Positions 1 through 7,829 of a DNA stretch of 23,251 bases are shown one piece after another. The notes below the pieces were generated by a model. The model saw only the letters and a program-made list of their open reading frames with translations, was not told where the DNA came from and ran no database searches. Position numbers and translations under genes: made by a program. This stretch comes from CBFHWY01 sp965659675 (GTDB taxonomy: Bacteria; Bacteroidota; Bacteroidia; Flavobacteriales_G; Salibacteraceae), in NCBI GenBank assembly GCA_965659675.1, contig CBFHWY010000042.1, forward strand, positions 1 to 23,251, given 5' to 3'. How positions within the stretch are numbered: the first letter of the stretch is position 1; every line of letters begins with the position of its first letter.

Positions 1-56
1 AAGAGAAAGAGCAGGCTAAAGTGATACCTCCATATCAGGTTGATCAGATTACGCAT
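1..56 (-). CDS. mreC: MreC N-terminus (partial, cut by window edge)
   Basis: Only the first 18 codons are in the window, reading MRNLINLIWRYHFSLLFL from an ATG at 56-54. This is a short basic start followed by a hydrophobic segment, as expected for the N-terminal inner-membrane anchor of MreC, the periplasmic scaffold of the rod-shape elongation complex. It starts 20 bases after the mreB stop on the same strand, and mreC directly after mreB is the usual order in Bacteroidota. The call rests on the start sequence plus context; the periplasmic domain is outside the window. Confidence 0.8.
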   Translation of the reverse strand, partial: MRNLINLIWRYHFSLLFL

Positions 57-76
57 GCTCTATCATTTGCCCATCA

Positions 77-1099
77 TTATTTGATCAAGAATGGGAATCG
101 ATCTGCATTCTTCAGTGCAATACCGGTTCCTCTTGCCACAGCTCGAAGTGGATCATCAGCCACGTGTACAGGTAATTTTGTCTTCATGGAGATACGCTTA
201 TCCAGCCCTCTCAGCATGGAACCACCCCCAGCCAGGTATATCCCCGTTTTGTAGATATCTGCCGAAAGCTCGGGAGGTGTCATCTCAAGAGCACTCAAGA
301 TCGCTTCCTCAATTTTTGAGATAGACTTATCGAGGGCATGGGCGATCTCAACGTAGGAAACATGGATCTCTTTCGGAATACCAGTCATGAGGTCACGTCC
401 GTGTACCGCAAAATCCTCTGGTGGATCATCCAGCTCCGTCATTGCGGCTCCGATCTCAATCTTAATTCTTTCCGCGGTGCGCTCACCGATGAGTATGTTG
501 TGTTGTCTTCTCAGATACTCTTCGATATCGCTGGTAAACTCATCACCCGCAACACGAATAGACTTGTCACAAACAATTCCACCCAGGGCGATGACCGCGA
601 TCTCAGAAGTACCTCCTCCAATATCGATGATCATATTCCCCATAGGTTCTTCTACATCGATACCAATACCAATGGCTGCGGCCATCGGCTCGTAAATAAG
701 ATAGACCTCGCGGGCACCTGCGTGTTCGGCAGAGTCCTTTACCGCTCTTTTTTCCACCTCCGTGATACCTGAGGGAATACAGATCACCATTTTTAGGGCT
801 GGAGTAAACAGTCTTCTTCCTGGATTGATCATTTTGATCATTCCTCGGATCATGTGCTCAGCAGCAAAGAAATCGGCAATCACACCATCTTTTAGGGGCC
901 GGATCGTTTTGATCCCTTCGTGTGCTTTTCCATGCATTTGCATCGCTTGCTTTCCTACCGCGATCACCTTTCCACTTGAGCGCTCAATAGCAACAATAGA
1001 GGGTTCATCAACCACAACCTTATCATTGTGAATGATCAGCGTATTGGCCGTTCCAAGGTCAATGGCAATTTCTTGAGTAAAAAAGTCGAACAAACCCAT
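77..1099 (-). CDS. mreB: Rod shape-determining protein MreB (actin-like)
   Basis: MreB is the bacterial actin homologue that polymerises under the inner membrane and guides side-wall peptidoglycan synthesis. The 340-residue product has the normal family length. It shows the actin-fold nucleotide motifs in order: phosphate-1 DLGTANT at residues 14-20, phosphate-2 IDIGGGTSEIAVI in the middle, and the adenosine motif AGGGSML near the C-terminus. The N-terminal MGLFDFF is typical of the membrane-contacting start of MreB. The ATG is 6 bases after the purH stop, and mreC follows 20 bases later, so the three are probably one transcript. No promoter fits in the short gaps. Confidence 0.97.
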   Translation of the reverse strand: MGLFDFFTQEIAIDLGTANTLIIHNDKVVVDEPSIVAIERSSGKVIAVGKQAMQMHGKAHEGIKTIRPLKDGVIADFFAAEHMIRGMIKMINPGRRLFTPALKMVICIPSGITEVEKRAVKDSAEHAGAREVYLIYEPMAAAIGIGIDVEEPMGNMIIDIGGGTSEIAVIALGGIVCDKSIRVAGDEFTSDIEEYLRRQHNILIGERTAERIKIEIGAAMTELDDPPEDFAVHGRDLMTGIPKEIHVSYVEIAHALDKSISKIEEAILSALEMTPPELSADIYKTGIYLAGGGSMLRGLDKRISMKTKLPVHVADDPLRAVARGTGIALKNADRFPFLIK

Positions 1100-1105
1100 G
1101 TCTGT

Positions 1106-2638
1106 CTAATGTTTAAAGTGACGGTTACCGGTAAGCACCATACTCATTCCGTGTGCATCACAAAAGTCTATTGACTCCTGATCTTTGATCGAACCTCCGG
1201 GTTGGATCACAGCACTGATTCCACTTTCATGTGCGATCTCCACACAGTCTGGAAAAGGGAAAAAAGCATCGCTCGCCATTACGGCTCCCTGCAAGTCAAA
1301 GTTAAACGCTTTTGCTTTAGTCACAGCTTGCTTTAATGCATCTACTCTGCTTGTCTGTCCAGTTCCGCTTGCCAAAAGCTGCTTATTCTTCGCAAGAACG
1401 ATGGTGTTACTCTTGGTATGCTTTGCCAATCGATTGGCGAATAAAAGATCTTCCACTTCTTCTTTGGAGGCTGCTTTGCTCGTGCAGGTCTTCAGATCGG
1501 CAGCTAATTCAACAAGGTGATCTGCCTCCTGAACCAAATAGCCATTCAGTGCTCTTCGGGCACCTGATTCAGGAAGGTCAAAATGCTTTTGTTTGAGTAT
1601 GACACGCTTCTTTTTGGACATCAAGATTTCAAGTGCGTCCTGGTCATATTCTGGAGCACATACCAATTCGAAGAACAACGTGTTCATCTCCTCGGCTGTG
1701 GCGAGATCGATCTTTTTATTTGAAATGAGCACACCTCCGAAAGCGGATACAGGATCACCAGCCAGTGCATCCTTCCAGGCTTCTACAAGGCTTCCTCTAA
1801 TGGCAAGTCCACAAGCATTGTTGTGTTTCAGAATGGCAATACAAGGATCCTCATCCTTAAAATCTTTCATCAGATTCACCGCTGCATCGAGGTCGAGCAA
1901 ATTGTTGTAGGATACTTCTTTACCGTGTAATTGCTCGAGCATATCATCAAGATCTCCATGAAACTGGGCACTTTGATGAGGATTTTCCCCGTAGCGCAAA
2001 GATCTTGATTGCGTTTCGCTCAGGCGCAAGGCTTTACTCTTTTCCTCCTTGCTGAAGTAGTTGTATATGGCTGAGTCGTAGTGGGAGCTGACCGCAAAGG
2101 CAGCACTCGCAAATGACTTTCTATCTTCAATTTGGCTTGTTCCTTTGCCATCTTTGATCACTTTGATGGCTTCTTCGTAAAGTCCTCTTTCAGGAACGAT
2201 GAGAACATCTTTGTAATTCTTGGCGGCAGCGCGGATCAGGCTAATTCCACCAATGTCAATCTTTTCAATAATGGCCGTCTCGTCGTTGGTCTCCGCCACA
2301 GTTTGCTCAAAGGGATAAAGGTCTACCACCACGAGGTCGAACTCAGGAATTTCAAATTGCTCAAGCTCAGATGCATCTTCTTGAAGCTCCCTTCGACTTA
2401 AGATTCCTCCAAAAACCTTTGGGTGCAGTGTTTTTACCCTGCCACCGAGAATAGAGGGATAACCTGTAAGATCCTCAACTTTTTGAACATCAATACCGAG
2501 ATCTTCAATGAAACGATAAGTACCCCCGGTTGAGTAAATAGTAATGCCCTGCTCTTCCAGTGTTTTGACGAGATCGTCAAGTCCATCTTTATGAAATACC
2601 GAAACGAGGGCATTTTTGATGCGTTTTTCTCCTGCCAT
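1106..2638 (-). CDS. purH: Bifunctional AICAR transformylase / IMP cyclohydrolase PurH
   Basis: PurH carries out the last two steps of de novo purine synthesis: formylation of AICAR with 10-formyl-tetrahydrofolate, then ring closure to IMP. At 510 residues it is full length. The N-terminal cyclohydrolase (MGS-like) domain has STGGTY near residue 36 and GGRVKTLHPKVFGGIL near residue 65. The transformylase domain has RYGENPHQSAQF, the KHNNACG catalytic motif, GDPVSAFGG, and the C-terminal AVIQPGGSIKDQESI with TGNRHFKH at the very end. The ATG at 2638-2636 lies just beyond a hairpin-forming inverted repeat. It heads the purH-mreB-mreC run, linking nucleotide supply and cell shape in one transcript, an arrangement common in Bacteroidota. 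Confidence 0.98.
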   Translation of the reverse strand: MAGEKRIKNALVSVFHKDGLDDLVKTLEEQGITIYSTGGTYRFIEDLGIDVQKVEDLTGYPSILGGRVKTLHPKVFGGILSRRELQEDASELEQFEIPEFDLVVVDLYPFEQTVAETNDETAIIEKIDIGGISLIRAAAKNYKDVLIVPERGLYEEAIKVIKDGKGTSQIEDRKSFASAAFAVSSHYDSAIYNYFSKEEKSKALRLSETQSRSLRYGENPHQSAQFHGDLDDMLEQLHGKEVSYNNLLDLDAAVNLMKDFKDEDPCIAILKHNNACGLAIRGSLVEAWKDALAGDPVSAFGGVLISNKKIDLATAEEMNTLFFELVCAPEYDQDALEILMSKKKRVILKQKHFDLPESGARRALNGYLVQEADHLVELAADLKTCTSKAASKEEVEDLLFANRLAKHTKSNTIVLAKNKQLLASGTGQTSRVDALKQAVTKAKAFNFDLQGAVMASDAFFPFPDCVEIAHESGISAVIQPGGSIKDQESIDFCDAHGMSMVLTGNRHFKH

Positions 2639-2641
2639 TTG

Positions 2642-2657
2642 ATGCTTTCTAAAGCAT
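2642..2657 (-). promoter_or_regulatory. Hairpin-forming inverted repeat just before the purH start
   Basis: The arms ATGCTTT and AAAGCAT are separated by two bases. In the minus-strand mRNA this can fold as a 6-bp stem with a four-base loop ending 3 bases before the purH ATG. That position is suited to affecting translation initiation, but no function is proven. Confidence 0.45.
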
Positions 2658-2659
2658 GC

Positions 2660-2674
2660 AAGTTTACTAAACTT
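2660..2674. promoter_or_regulatory. 15-bp palindrome upstream of purH, possible operator
   Basis: AAGTTTA-C-TAAACTT is a perfect odd-centre palindrome. It overlaps TAAACTTG on the minus strand (2666-2659), which is one base off the Bacteroidota -7 box TAnnTTTG. It could therefore be an operator overlapping the purH promoter. The family of any binding protein is unknown. Confidence 0.4.
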
Positions 2675-2813
2675 AAAGCTGCTTGGGCGCTGACATTCAG
2701 GCCTTTTTTGAACTTGTTGAAAAATGCTCTTTTTTGTTCATAGTCCGATCGGGAATTTAGCCCAACCTTCTAGTCAATTTTTACGTTTAAATAATTGTGA
2801 GGGACGCCTCTCT

Positions 2814-2834
2814 GGCTAAAGTGTATCTTTAGCC
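2814..2834 (+). promoter_or_regulatory. Inverted repeat in the leader of the ECF sigma gene
   Basis: The arms GGCTAAAG (2814-2821) and CTTTAGCC (2827-2834) are perfect 8-bp complements around a 5-base loop. The right side holds TATCTTTA (2824-2831), one base off TAnnTTTG. The structure could be an operator or an RNA hairpin. Confidence 0.45.
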
Positions 2835-2847
2835 TTGCTATAGCAAG
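2834..2847 (+). promoter_or_regulatory. 14-bp perfect palindrome abutting the ECF sigma start
   Basis: CTTGCTATAGCAAG is a perfect palindrome sharing its first base with the preceding inverted repeat and ending 4 bases before the ATG at 2852. It is a candidate operator, or part of a compact leader structure, for the sigma operon. Confidence 0.45.
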
Positions 2848-2851
2848 CTTA

Positions 2852-3427
2852 ATGGACATCGATCTGGATCTCATAAATGCCTGTATCAAAAAGAACAGGA
2901 AGGCACAGTTTACGCTGTATCAAAAGTGTTATGCGCTACTATTAAGTGTTTGCTTGAGATATGAGCACAACAAATCAGATGCAGATCATATTCTAAACAA
3001 AGCTTTTCTCAAGATCCTTAACCATCTGGATTCCTACAATTTGAATGTTCCCTTTGAAGCCTGGATAAGGCGCATCATGATCAATACGATCATCGATGAG
3101 TACCGTAGGAACAAGAAAAATGCACACGTGATCACCATTGAGGAGATCAGTGCTCTTGGTAGCGATAAAACGGTGATCGACATCAATAATGCAACCAAGA
3201 AGTTTGACGAACGAGATCTACTTCGGCTTCTGGAGCGCTTGCCGAACGTGAGTAAACAGGTATTTAACCTTTTTGCCATTGACGGTTATGCCCACAAGGA
3301 GATCGCCGATATGTTGAACATGTCTGAGGGAACCAGTAAATGGCATGTTTCTTTTGCCCGAAAAAAACTTCGGGAGATGATCAGAGAAAAAGATGAGAAC
3401 GAGCAAAAACGAATGAATCGACTATGA
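2852..3427 (+). CDS. ECF-type RNA polymerase sigma factor (sigma-70 family)
   Basis: The 191-residue product has the two-domain layout of an extracytoplasmic-function sigma factor. Region 2 spans roughly residues 25-90; its DADHILNKAFLKILNHL helix followed by PFEAWIRRIMINTIIDEYRR matches the core-binding and -10-recognition segment. Region 4 spans roughly 125-180, with LPNVSKQVFNLFAIDGY, then the helix-turn-helix HKEIADMLNMSEGTSKWH and the basic FARKKLREM. The following gene overlaps it by ATGA, and that gene begins like a membrane anti-sigma factor, so this is probably a membrane-regulated regulator. Paired inverted repeats sit directly before the start. The regulon cannot be told from sequence. 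Confidence 0.93.
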   Translation: MDIDLDLINACIKKNRKAQFTLYQKCYALLLSVCLRYEHNKSDADHILNKAFLKILNHLDSYNLNVPFEAWIRRIMINTIIDEYRRNKKNAHVITIEEISALGSDKTVIDINNATKKFDERDLLRLLERLPNVSKQVFNLFAIDGYAHKEIADMLNMSEGTSKWHVSFARKKLREMIREKDENEQKRMNRL

Positions 3428-4617
3428 GCGAGAAGCACAACATAGACGAATTATTCCGTTCGGTGCTTGATAAGCCCATCCAAAACGCAGATCCGTCTGC
3501 TGGATGGGAAGCATTTGAAAATGTTCATGCCGCTGGCAGTGCAGTTTCTGTGCACAAAACGGCATGGTTATCGGCTATTGCGAGTTTCGCTGTGGTCTCT
3601 ATGCTCACCTTGATCAATAATCCTCAAAACAGTGGTTCTGATCAGATCATTGCAGAAAAAGTAACTTCATTGCCCTCCATTGTGAGTTTCCAAAATGATG
3701 AGTTCGCGACCGAAGTACATGTTCCGCCCGAAGATGTTGCTTCCGAAGCCTTTGATGCAGATCTGAAAGCCTCAAAGCCAAAAAGCTCACAGACTCAAGA
3801 GAAGATTGCGGATCATAGCGAATTGCAAAAAGTGAAGAGCGCCCAGGCCGCGAATGCTGCGCGTCCAATGGAGGACGGTATAGAGGAGATTTCCCTAATG
3901 GCCATGAATACGCATGAATTTGACTTCAGCCAGGAAAGTGCCCTATTGCTTGAAGAAAAATCATTCGAAGATGAAAAGCTGAAGCTTAAATTAGCAGATG
4001 AGAAGAATCAGATCAAGTTGATCGCCTCTGCAAATAGCTTCAATTCCGTGATCGGTTCAGCAAATCCCGGAACTGCAAATAGCATGCAGGCCGTCGGCCT
4101 GGAATACCAGAGAAATATCAATGAAAAGCTGAGCTTTACGCTCGGACTACTTTACTCACACCTTGGAGTTTCGGGCTTCGGGAACAGCTATGACAGCGTT
4201 GCATATTCATTTGGAAAAACAACTTATCGTACAGAGATCTCGCCTTCATTTACCCAAAACCTGAGCTTGCCGATCGGGATCTCCTATCGTCCGGCGTATC
4301 GACATGAGGTGAATTTGAGTGCGGAACTTGGCTACCTGCTTGATGTTCATTCTATCAAAACAGAGTCTGTACTCGGATACGAAACAGAGAGTCCAGTGAT
4401 CAAGGAAAGCGAAAGAGGATATCAGCAAGGCTTTCATGCCTTAAATACTCGTTTGATGTTGTCTTACCGTTATCAACTTACCTCAGGCCTGCAACTCGGA
4501 ATGAGCGGACGCTATACGATGACGGATATGCTCGATGAAAATTACTTTGACCGCAAACGCAAGATCAGTCCATTCTTCTGGCAATTGGAGCTGCGATATA
4601 ATTTGGCAAAATATTGA
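3424..4617 (+). CDS. Putative anti-sigma / outer-membrane beta-barrel hybrid protein
   Basis: The 397-residue product is not a recognised named protein. Residues 1-42 are hydrophilic, with IDELFRSVLDKP and a later WEAFENV, resembling the short cytoplasmic start of Bacteroidota anti-sigma-like proteins. About residues 43-64 (AWLSAIASFAVVSMLTLI) form one hydrophobic, probably membrane-spanning, helix. Residues 65-195 are a charged, low-complexity linker. From about 200 to the end, alternating aromatic and polar strands (LEYQRNINEKLSFTLGLLYS, LELRYNLAKY at the terminus) look like an outer-membrane beta-barrel domain. It overlaps the sigma gene by 4 bases, so co-translation is likely. I infer that it controls the upstream sigma factor. 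It could instead simply be an envelope protein of that operon. Confidence 0.65.
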   Translation: MSEKHNIDELFRSVLDKPIQNADPSAGWEAFENVHAAGSAVSVHKTAWLSAIASFAVVSMLTLINNPQNSGSDQIIAEKVTSLPSIVSFQNDEFATEVHVPPEDVASEAFDADLKASKPKSSQTQEKIADHSELQKVKSAQAANAARPMEDGIEEISLMAMNTHEFDFSQESALLLEEKSFEDEKLKLKLADEKNQIKLIASANSFNSVIGSANPGTANSMQAVGLEYQRNINEKLSFTLGLLYSHLGVSGFGNSYDSVAYSFGKTTYRTEISPSFTQNLSLPIGISYRPAYRHEVNLSAELGYLLDVHSIKTESVLGYETESPVIKESERGYQQGFHALNTRLMLSYRYQLTSGLQLGMSGRYTMTDMLDENYFDRKRKISPFFWQLELRYNLAKY

Positions 4618-5732
4618 TGAGAGGGAGTGTTTTAATATTACTCATGGCGCTGTTTTTCACTGCCTGTGATAAGAAGCCTGTTCCCTCTTCTGTTGAAGGT
4701 GATCCAGTATTCTATGTTAGTGGTCAACTAGAGGGCGAAGAGCTTGAATGGTTAGCTGGAAAAGATGGCATGTTTATGCACACCCAGAACCCTGATGTGG
4801 AACACGGGCAATTTGCATATTCAGGATTTCTTGCAAAAGAGGACTGTGAATCGGCCTGTCAACCAAAACTTCGATTCGTTTTTTTCGATAGTGCAGAAAT
4901 AGAAGCAGAGGCTGAACCGAGCAAGATCATTAAATCCAGAAGGTCAGAGTTTGTCGCACCTGAGCTACTTGAGGTTTATGAGGTTGAGCTTGAGCCACAA
5001 GTATGGACACAAGATCTCAATCCAGGCTTAAAATATGAATGGGATTTTGGCGATGGAGAGATCACTACTGAGGCCAATGCCAAGCACTATTTCCCTAAAA
5101 ATCAAAATGGTTTTAGCGTTTGTTTGGATGTAGAAAACACCAATAATAATTCGCGCAACAGTATATGTCGCGATGTACTCTGGGAAGAGCATTGCGAAAG
5201 CGATTTTGAATTCAGACCTTATCAGGGATACTACGAGCTTGAGGTTTTGAATCCCCGTGGAGATGATCAACATTCATGGGCCTTTGGTTCGGGTCGTTTT
5301 GCGGATGGCTCTTTCTTACAACTAGAATACGGAGAGGCAAGCAAAGAGAAGATCTGCCTCACAACCAATACTTTAAATGGCTGTACAAGTACGATCTGTA
5401 AGAATGTTGTACTTGATAGTAGTCGGGCCAGATGCCTTGCTAACTTCGATTTTGATTTCAGAGAAACGCAAATACCAGGACCGAATAAACTTCGCTCATC
5501 CCGGGTGCTGATTGAATACACCGATGCCAATGGAAAGATCTGGCGCTCGGATGAGAAAATCCAGTCAGGCGATAGCTTTTTTGAGATCCTAAAAGTGGAA
5601 GACCATGAAGTTGATCGAAACGGTCTTCCGACCAAAAAACTGGAATTGCTTTTCAGCTGTGAACTTTACAACAAGGCTTCAAGCTTAAAATTTGAAGATG
5701 TTCACGCCAGCATAGCAGTAGCCCTGCCTTAA
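4617..5732 (+). CDS. Lipoprotein with PKD-like domains
   Basis: The start chosen is the ATG at 4617, which overlaps the previous stop as TGATG; a TTG one codon earlier is also in frame. The 371-residue product begins RGSVLILLMALFFTAC, a lipoprotein signal with the modified Cys near residue 16 followed by DKK. A PKD-type motif YEWDFGDGE occurs near residue 142. A second, altered copy reads HSWAFGSGRF near residue 220, where the usual FGDG has become FGSG. Several Cys residues occur in pairs (CESAC, CLDV/CRDV, CLTT/CKNV) and may form disulfides. Such domains usually mediate binding. As the third gene of the sigma operon it may be a partner of the barrel protein; no enzymatic motif is visible. 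Confidence 0.7.
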   Translation: MRGSVLILLMALFFTACDKKPVPSSVEGDPVFYVSGQLEGEELEWLAGKDGMFMHTQNPDVEHGQFAYSGFLAKEDCESACQPKLRFVFFDSAEIEAEAEPSKIIKSRRSEFVAPELLEVYEVELEPQVWTQDLNPGLKYEWDFGDGEITTEANAKHYFPKNQNGFSVCLDVENTNNNSRNSICRDVLWEEHCESDFEFRPYQGYYELEVLNPRGDDQHSWAFGSGRFADGSFLQLEYGEASKEKICLTTNTLNGCTSTICKNVVLDSSRARCLANFDFDFRETQIPGPNKLRSSRVLIEYTDANGKIWRSDEKIQSGDSFFEILKVEDHEVDRNGLPTKKLELLFSCELYNKASSLKFEDVHASIAVALP

Positions 5733-6706
5733 TTGGCGTAACCCAACTTCGTTTTTAATCGCTCAAGAACTGGTATGCCGATGGCACGAGCCTTTTCAGC
5801 TCCAAGTTTCAGTTGCCTGTCCAATTCTTCCCTGTTCTCCATGAGGTGATCATACCTTTCACGAACTTCAGCAAATCGCGATATAAGGCTTTCCAGCAAT
5901 TCCTTTTTGGCATGACCGTAACCATAACCACCTGCTTCTAGTTTTGATTTCATTGACCTGACATCTTCCTCATTCGCGATCAATTTGTAGATCTGATATA
6001 CCACACAGGCATCAGCATCTTTGGGTTCCTCCAAAGGCGTGCTATCGGTGAGGATACCCATGACCTCTTTCTTTAATGCTTTATCGCTTTGAAAGATATT
6101 GATGGTATTTCCATAAGACTTGCTCATTTTTTGTCCATCAACACCTGGAACTGTCTTTACCGCTTCATCAATTTTCGCTTCAGGCAACTTCAGAAGTTCC
6201 TCATTTAGCATGTGATTAACTGAGCTGGCAATATCTCTGGTCATTTCCAGATGTTGCTTCTGATCTTTTCCTACTGGAACCACATCAGCATCATACATGA
6301 GAATGTCGCATGCCATAAGCACCGGGTAAGTAAAAAGTCCGGCATTCACATCGCTCAGGCGATCCGATTTATCCTTGAAAGAATGTGCATTGCTCAACAT
6401 GGGAAACGGCGTGAAGCAATTCAAATACCAGGTCATTTCAGTGACCTCGGGAATATCAGATTGTCGATAAAAAATGTTCTTTTCAGCATCAAAGCCACAA
6501 GCCAACCAGGCAGCCGCAACAGCATAAGTCGATTCGCGGATGAACTCAGGGTCCTTTTTAGAGGTAAGCGAATGAAGGTCAGCAATAAAGAACAGCGCCT
6601 CATTGTTCGCCTGTTTTGAAAGTTCAATACCTGGAAGTATTGCCCCCAGTATGTTTCCGAGGTGAGGAACCCCTGTTGCCTGTATTCCGGTTAGTATTCT
6701 GGCCAT
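5729..6706 (-). CDS. trpS: Tryptophan-tRNA ligase TrpS
   Basis: TrpS charges tRNA-Trp with tryptophan. The 325-residue class I synthetase starts MARILTGIQATG and carries the HIGH-type signature as PHLGN shortly after, VGKDQKQHLEMTRDIA in the middle, and the KMSKS loop as GQKMSKSYGN. The ATG at 6706 was chosen because it gives the standard family N-terminus. A TTG six codons upstream lies inside a perfect TAAATTTG promoter box and is unlikely to be translated. Its stop codon overlaps the stop of the convergent lipoprotein gene in the shared tetranucleotide TTAA. Confidence 0.97.
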   Translation of the reverse strand: MARILTGIQATGVPHLGNILGAILPGIELSKQANNEALFFIADLHSLTSKKDPEFIRESTYAVAAAWLACGFDAEKNIFYRQSDIPEVTEMTWYLNCFTPFPMLSNAHSFKDKSDRLSDVNAGLFTYPVLMACDILMYDADVVPVGKDQKQHLEMTRDIASSVNHMLNEELLKLPEAKIDEAVKTVPGVDGQKMSKSYGNTINIFQSDKALKKEVMGILTDSTPLEEPKDADACVVYQIYKLIANEEDVRSMKSKLEAGGYGYGHAKKELLESLISRFAEVRERYDHLMENREELDRQLKLGAEKARAIGIPVLERLKTKLGYAN

Positions 6707-6721
6707 GCCAATAATTTGCGC

Positions 6722-6729
6722 CAAATTTA
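6722..6729 (-). promoter_or_regulatory. trpS: Probable -7 promoter box of trpS
   Basis: Read on the minus strand the bases are TAAATTTG, a perfect match to the Bacteroidota -7 consensus TAnnTTTG. The box ends 15 bases before the trpS ATG. No clear -33 TTG element is visible at the usual distance, so the call rests on the -7 match and position. Confidence 0.5.
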
Positions 6730-6755
6730 ATGGATGTATTGCTACTGGGAATTGG

Positions 6756-6763
6756 TATTTTTG
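6756..6763 (+). promoter_or_regulatory. plsC: Probable -7 promoter box of plsC-gatC
   Basis: TATTTTTG matches TAnnTTTG perfectly and ends 10 bases before the plsC ATG at 6774. With the trpS box 27 bases away on the other strand it forms a compact divergent promoter region. A -33 element is not obvious. Confidence 0.5.
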
Positions 6764-6773
6764 TCGACCCCTG

Positions 6774-7514
6774 ATGAAAAAACTCCTTCAACCATTTTCG
6801 GTACTCTGGAAGTTCTACTTTTTTCTGATCTTCATGATCATACTTCTTCTCTTCTACCCCTTTTTTAATGTGTTGCTGAATAAGAGGAAAAACTTCCCGC
6901 TTGTCCTAAGGATGATGAGGGTTTGGGGAGGTACCTTACATCGACTCGGAGGCATCTTCATCAAATATGAAAAGCATGCTGGCTTTCCAGACCCTCCTTA
7001 CATCATTGCCGCTAATCATTCTTCATATTTAGATATTGTGCTGATGTATAGTATCATTCCTGACTACTTCATCTTCATGGGAAAAGGGGAGATCAAGAGC
7101 TGGCCACTATTCAATATTCTTTTTACCAAAGGCATGAATATTTTGGTGGAAAGGGCGAGTAGAACCGCATCACATAAAGCCTTTCAAAGAGCAGGAGAAG
7201 AACTTGACATGGGCAGTGCCGTAGTGATATTCCCTGAAGGAACGATCCCTTACAGCGCTCCTCAAATGAAGGCTTTTAAGAATGGAGCATTTAAGTTAGC
7301 CATGGAGAAGAATGTGCCTATTGTACCCATTACTTTTTCCAATAATTGGAAACTACTGCAAGCAGGAGCCATCCTAAAGAGTAATGGTCGACCGGGTATT
7401 TCAAAGGTCACTGTACATCCGCCCATCAAGCCTGAGGCGAATAGCGACAAAGAATTGGTAAATTTGCGTAATCGCACCTTTGAGGTCATTGATGGTGCTA
7501 TTGAAATGAAATAA
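6774..7514 (+). CDS. plsC: 1-acyl-sn-glycerol-3-phosphate acyltransferase (PlsC family)
   Basis: PlsC-type enzymes transfer an acyl group to lysophosphatidic acid, giving phosphatidic acid for membrane phospholipids. The 246-residue product has an N-terminal hydrophobic helix (about residues 11-32). The catalytic HX4D motif is NHSSYLD at residues 81-87, and the substrate-binding motif is FPEGT at 153-157. The ATG at 6774 was chosen because it places the membrane helix at the N-terminus and follows a good promoter box; the in-frame extension upstream contains that box. The stop overlaps the gatC start as TAATG, so the two genes are translationally coupled. The exact acyl acceptor is inferred from the family. 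Confidence 0.92.
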   Translation: MKKLLQPFSVLWKFYFFLIFMIILLLFYPFFNVLLNKRKNFPLVLRMMRVWGGTLHRLGGIFIKYEKHAGFPDPPYIIAANHSSYLDIVLMYSIIPDYFIFMGKGEIKSWPLFNILFTKGMNILVERASRTASHKAFQRAGEELDMGSAVVIFPEGTIPYSAPQMKAFKNGAFKLAMEKNVPIVPITFSNNWKLLQAGAILKSNGRPGISKVTVHPPIKPEANSDKELVNLRNRTFEVIDGAIEMK

Positions 7515-7810
7515 TGAAGATCGACGACAAACTCATAGATAAACTCTCAAATCTCGCCAAGTTGGAGTTTCATGGTGAGGAAAGAGAAAACATCAAAGCA
7601 GACCTTGATCGAATCCTTGGATTTATTGAGAAGCTGAAGGAAGTAGATACAGATGGTGTTGAACCTTTGATCTACATGACCGACGAATATGCTGTATTGA
7701 GAGAAGACAAGGCCAAAAACACCTTGAGCAAAGAAGAGGCACTAAAAAATGCACCATCAAAAGATTCCGATTACTTCAGAGTCCCAAAAGTGCTAAACAA
7801 AGGAGAATAA
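7514..7810 (+). CDS. gatC: Asp/Glu-tRNA amidotransferase subunit C (GatC)
   Basis: GatC is the small subunit of the GatCAB amidotransferase, which converts misacylated Glu-tRNA-Gln or Asp-tRNA-Asn to the amide form. The 98-residue length is normal. The sequence has the family pattern: an N-terminal LSNLAKLEF helix, ILGFIEKLKEVDTDGVEPL in the middle, LREDKA, and the C-terminal DYFRVPKVL. The start overlaps the plsC stop. No gatA or gatB lies in the window, so the subunits are encoded at separate loci. Confidence 0.95.
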   Translation: MKIDDKLIDKLSNLAKLEFHGEERENIKADLDRILGFIEKLKEVDTDGVEPLIYMTDEYAVLREDKAKNTLSKEEALKNAPSKDSDYFRVPKVLNKGE

Positions 7811-7829
7811 GACCTGTTTCAAATCTAGC

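Noticed and set aside
338..772. Plus-strand reading frames opposite mreB and purH
   Set aside because: They are shadows of well-supported minus-strand genes and show no domain features.
6707..6724. TTG start six codons upstream for TrpS
   Set aside because: The TTG is part of the TAAATTTG promoter box; the ATG at 6706 gives the family-typical start.
6705..6773. Longer N-terminus for PlsC
   Set aside because: The extension contains the TATTTTTG promoter box and would place the membrane helix away from the N-terminus; the ATG at 6774 is better.
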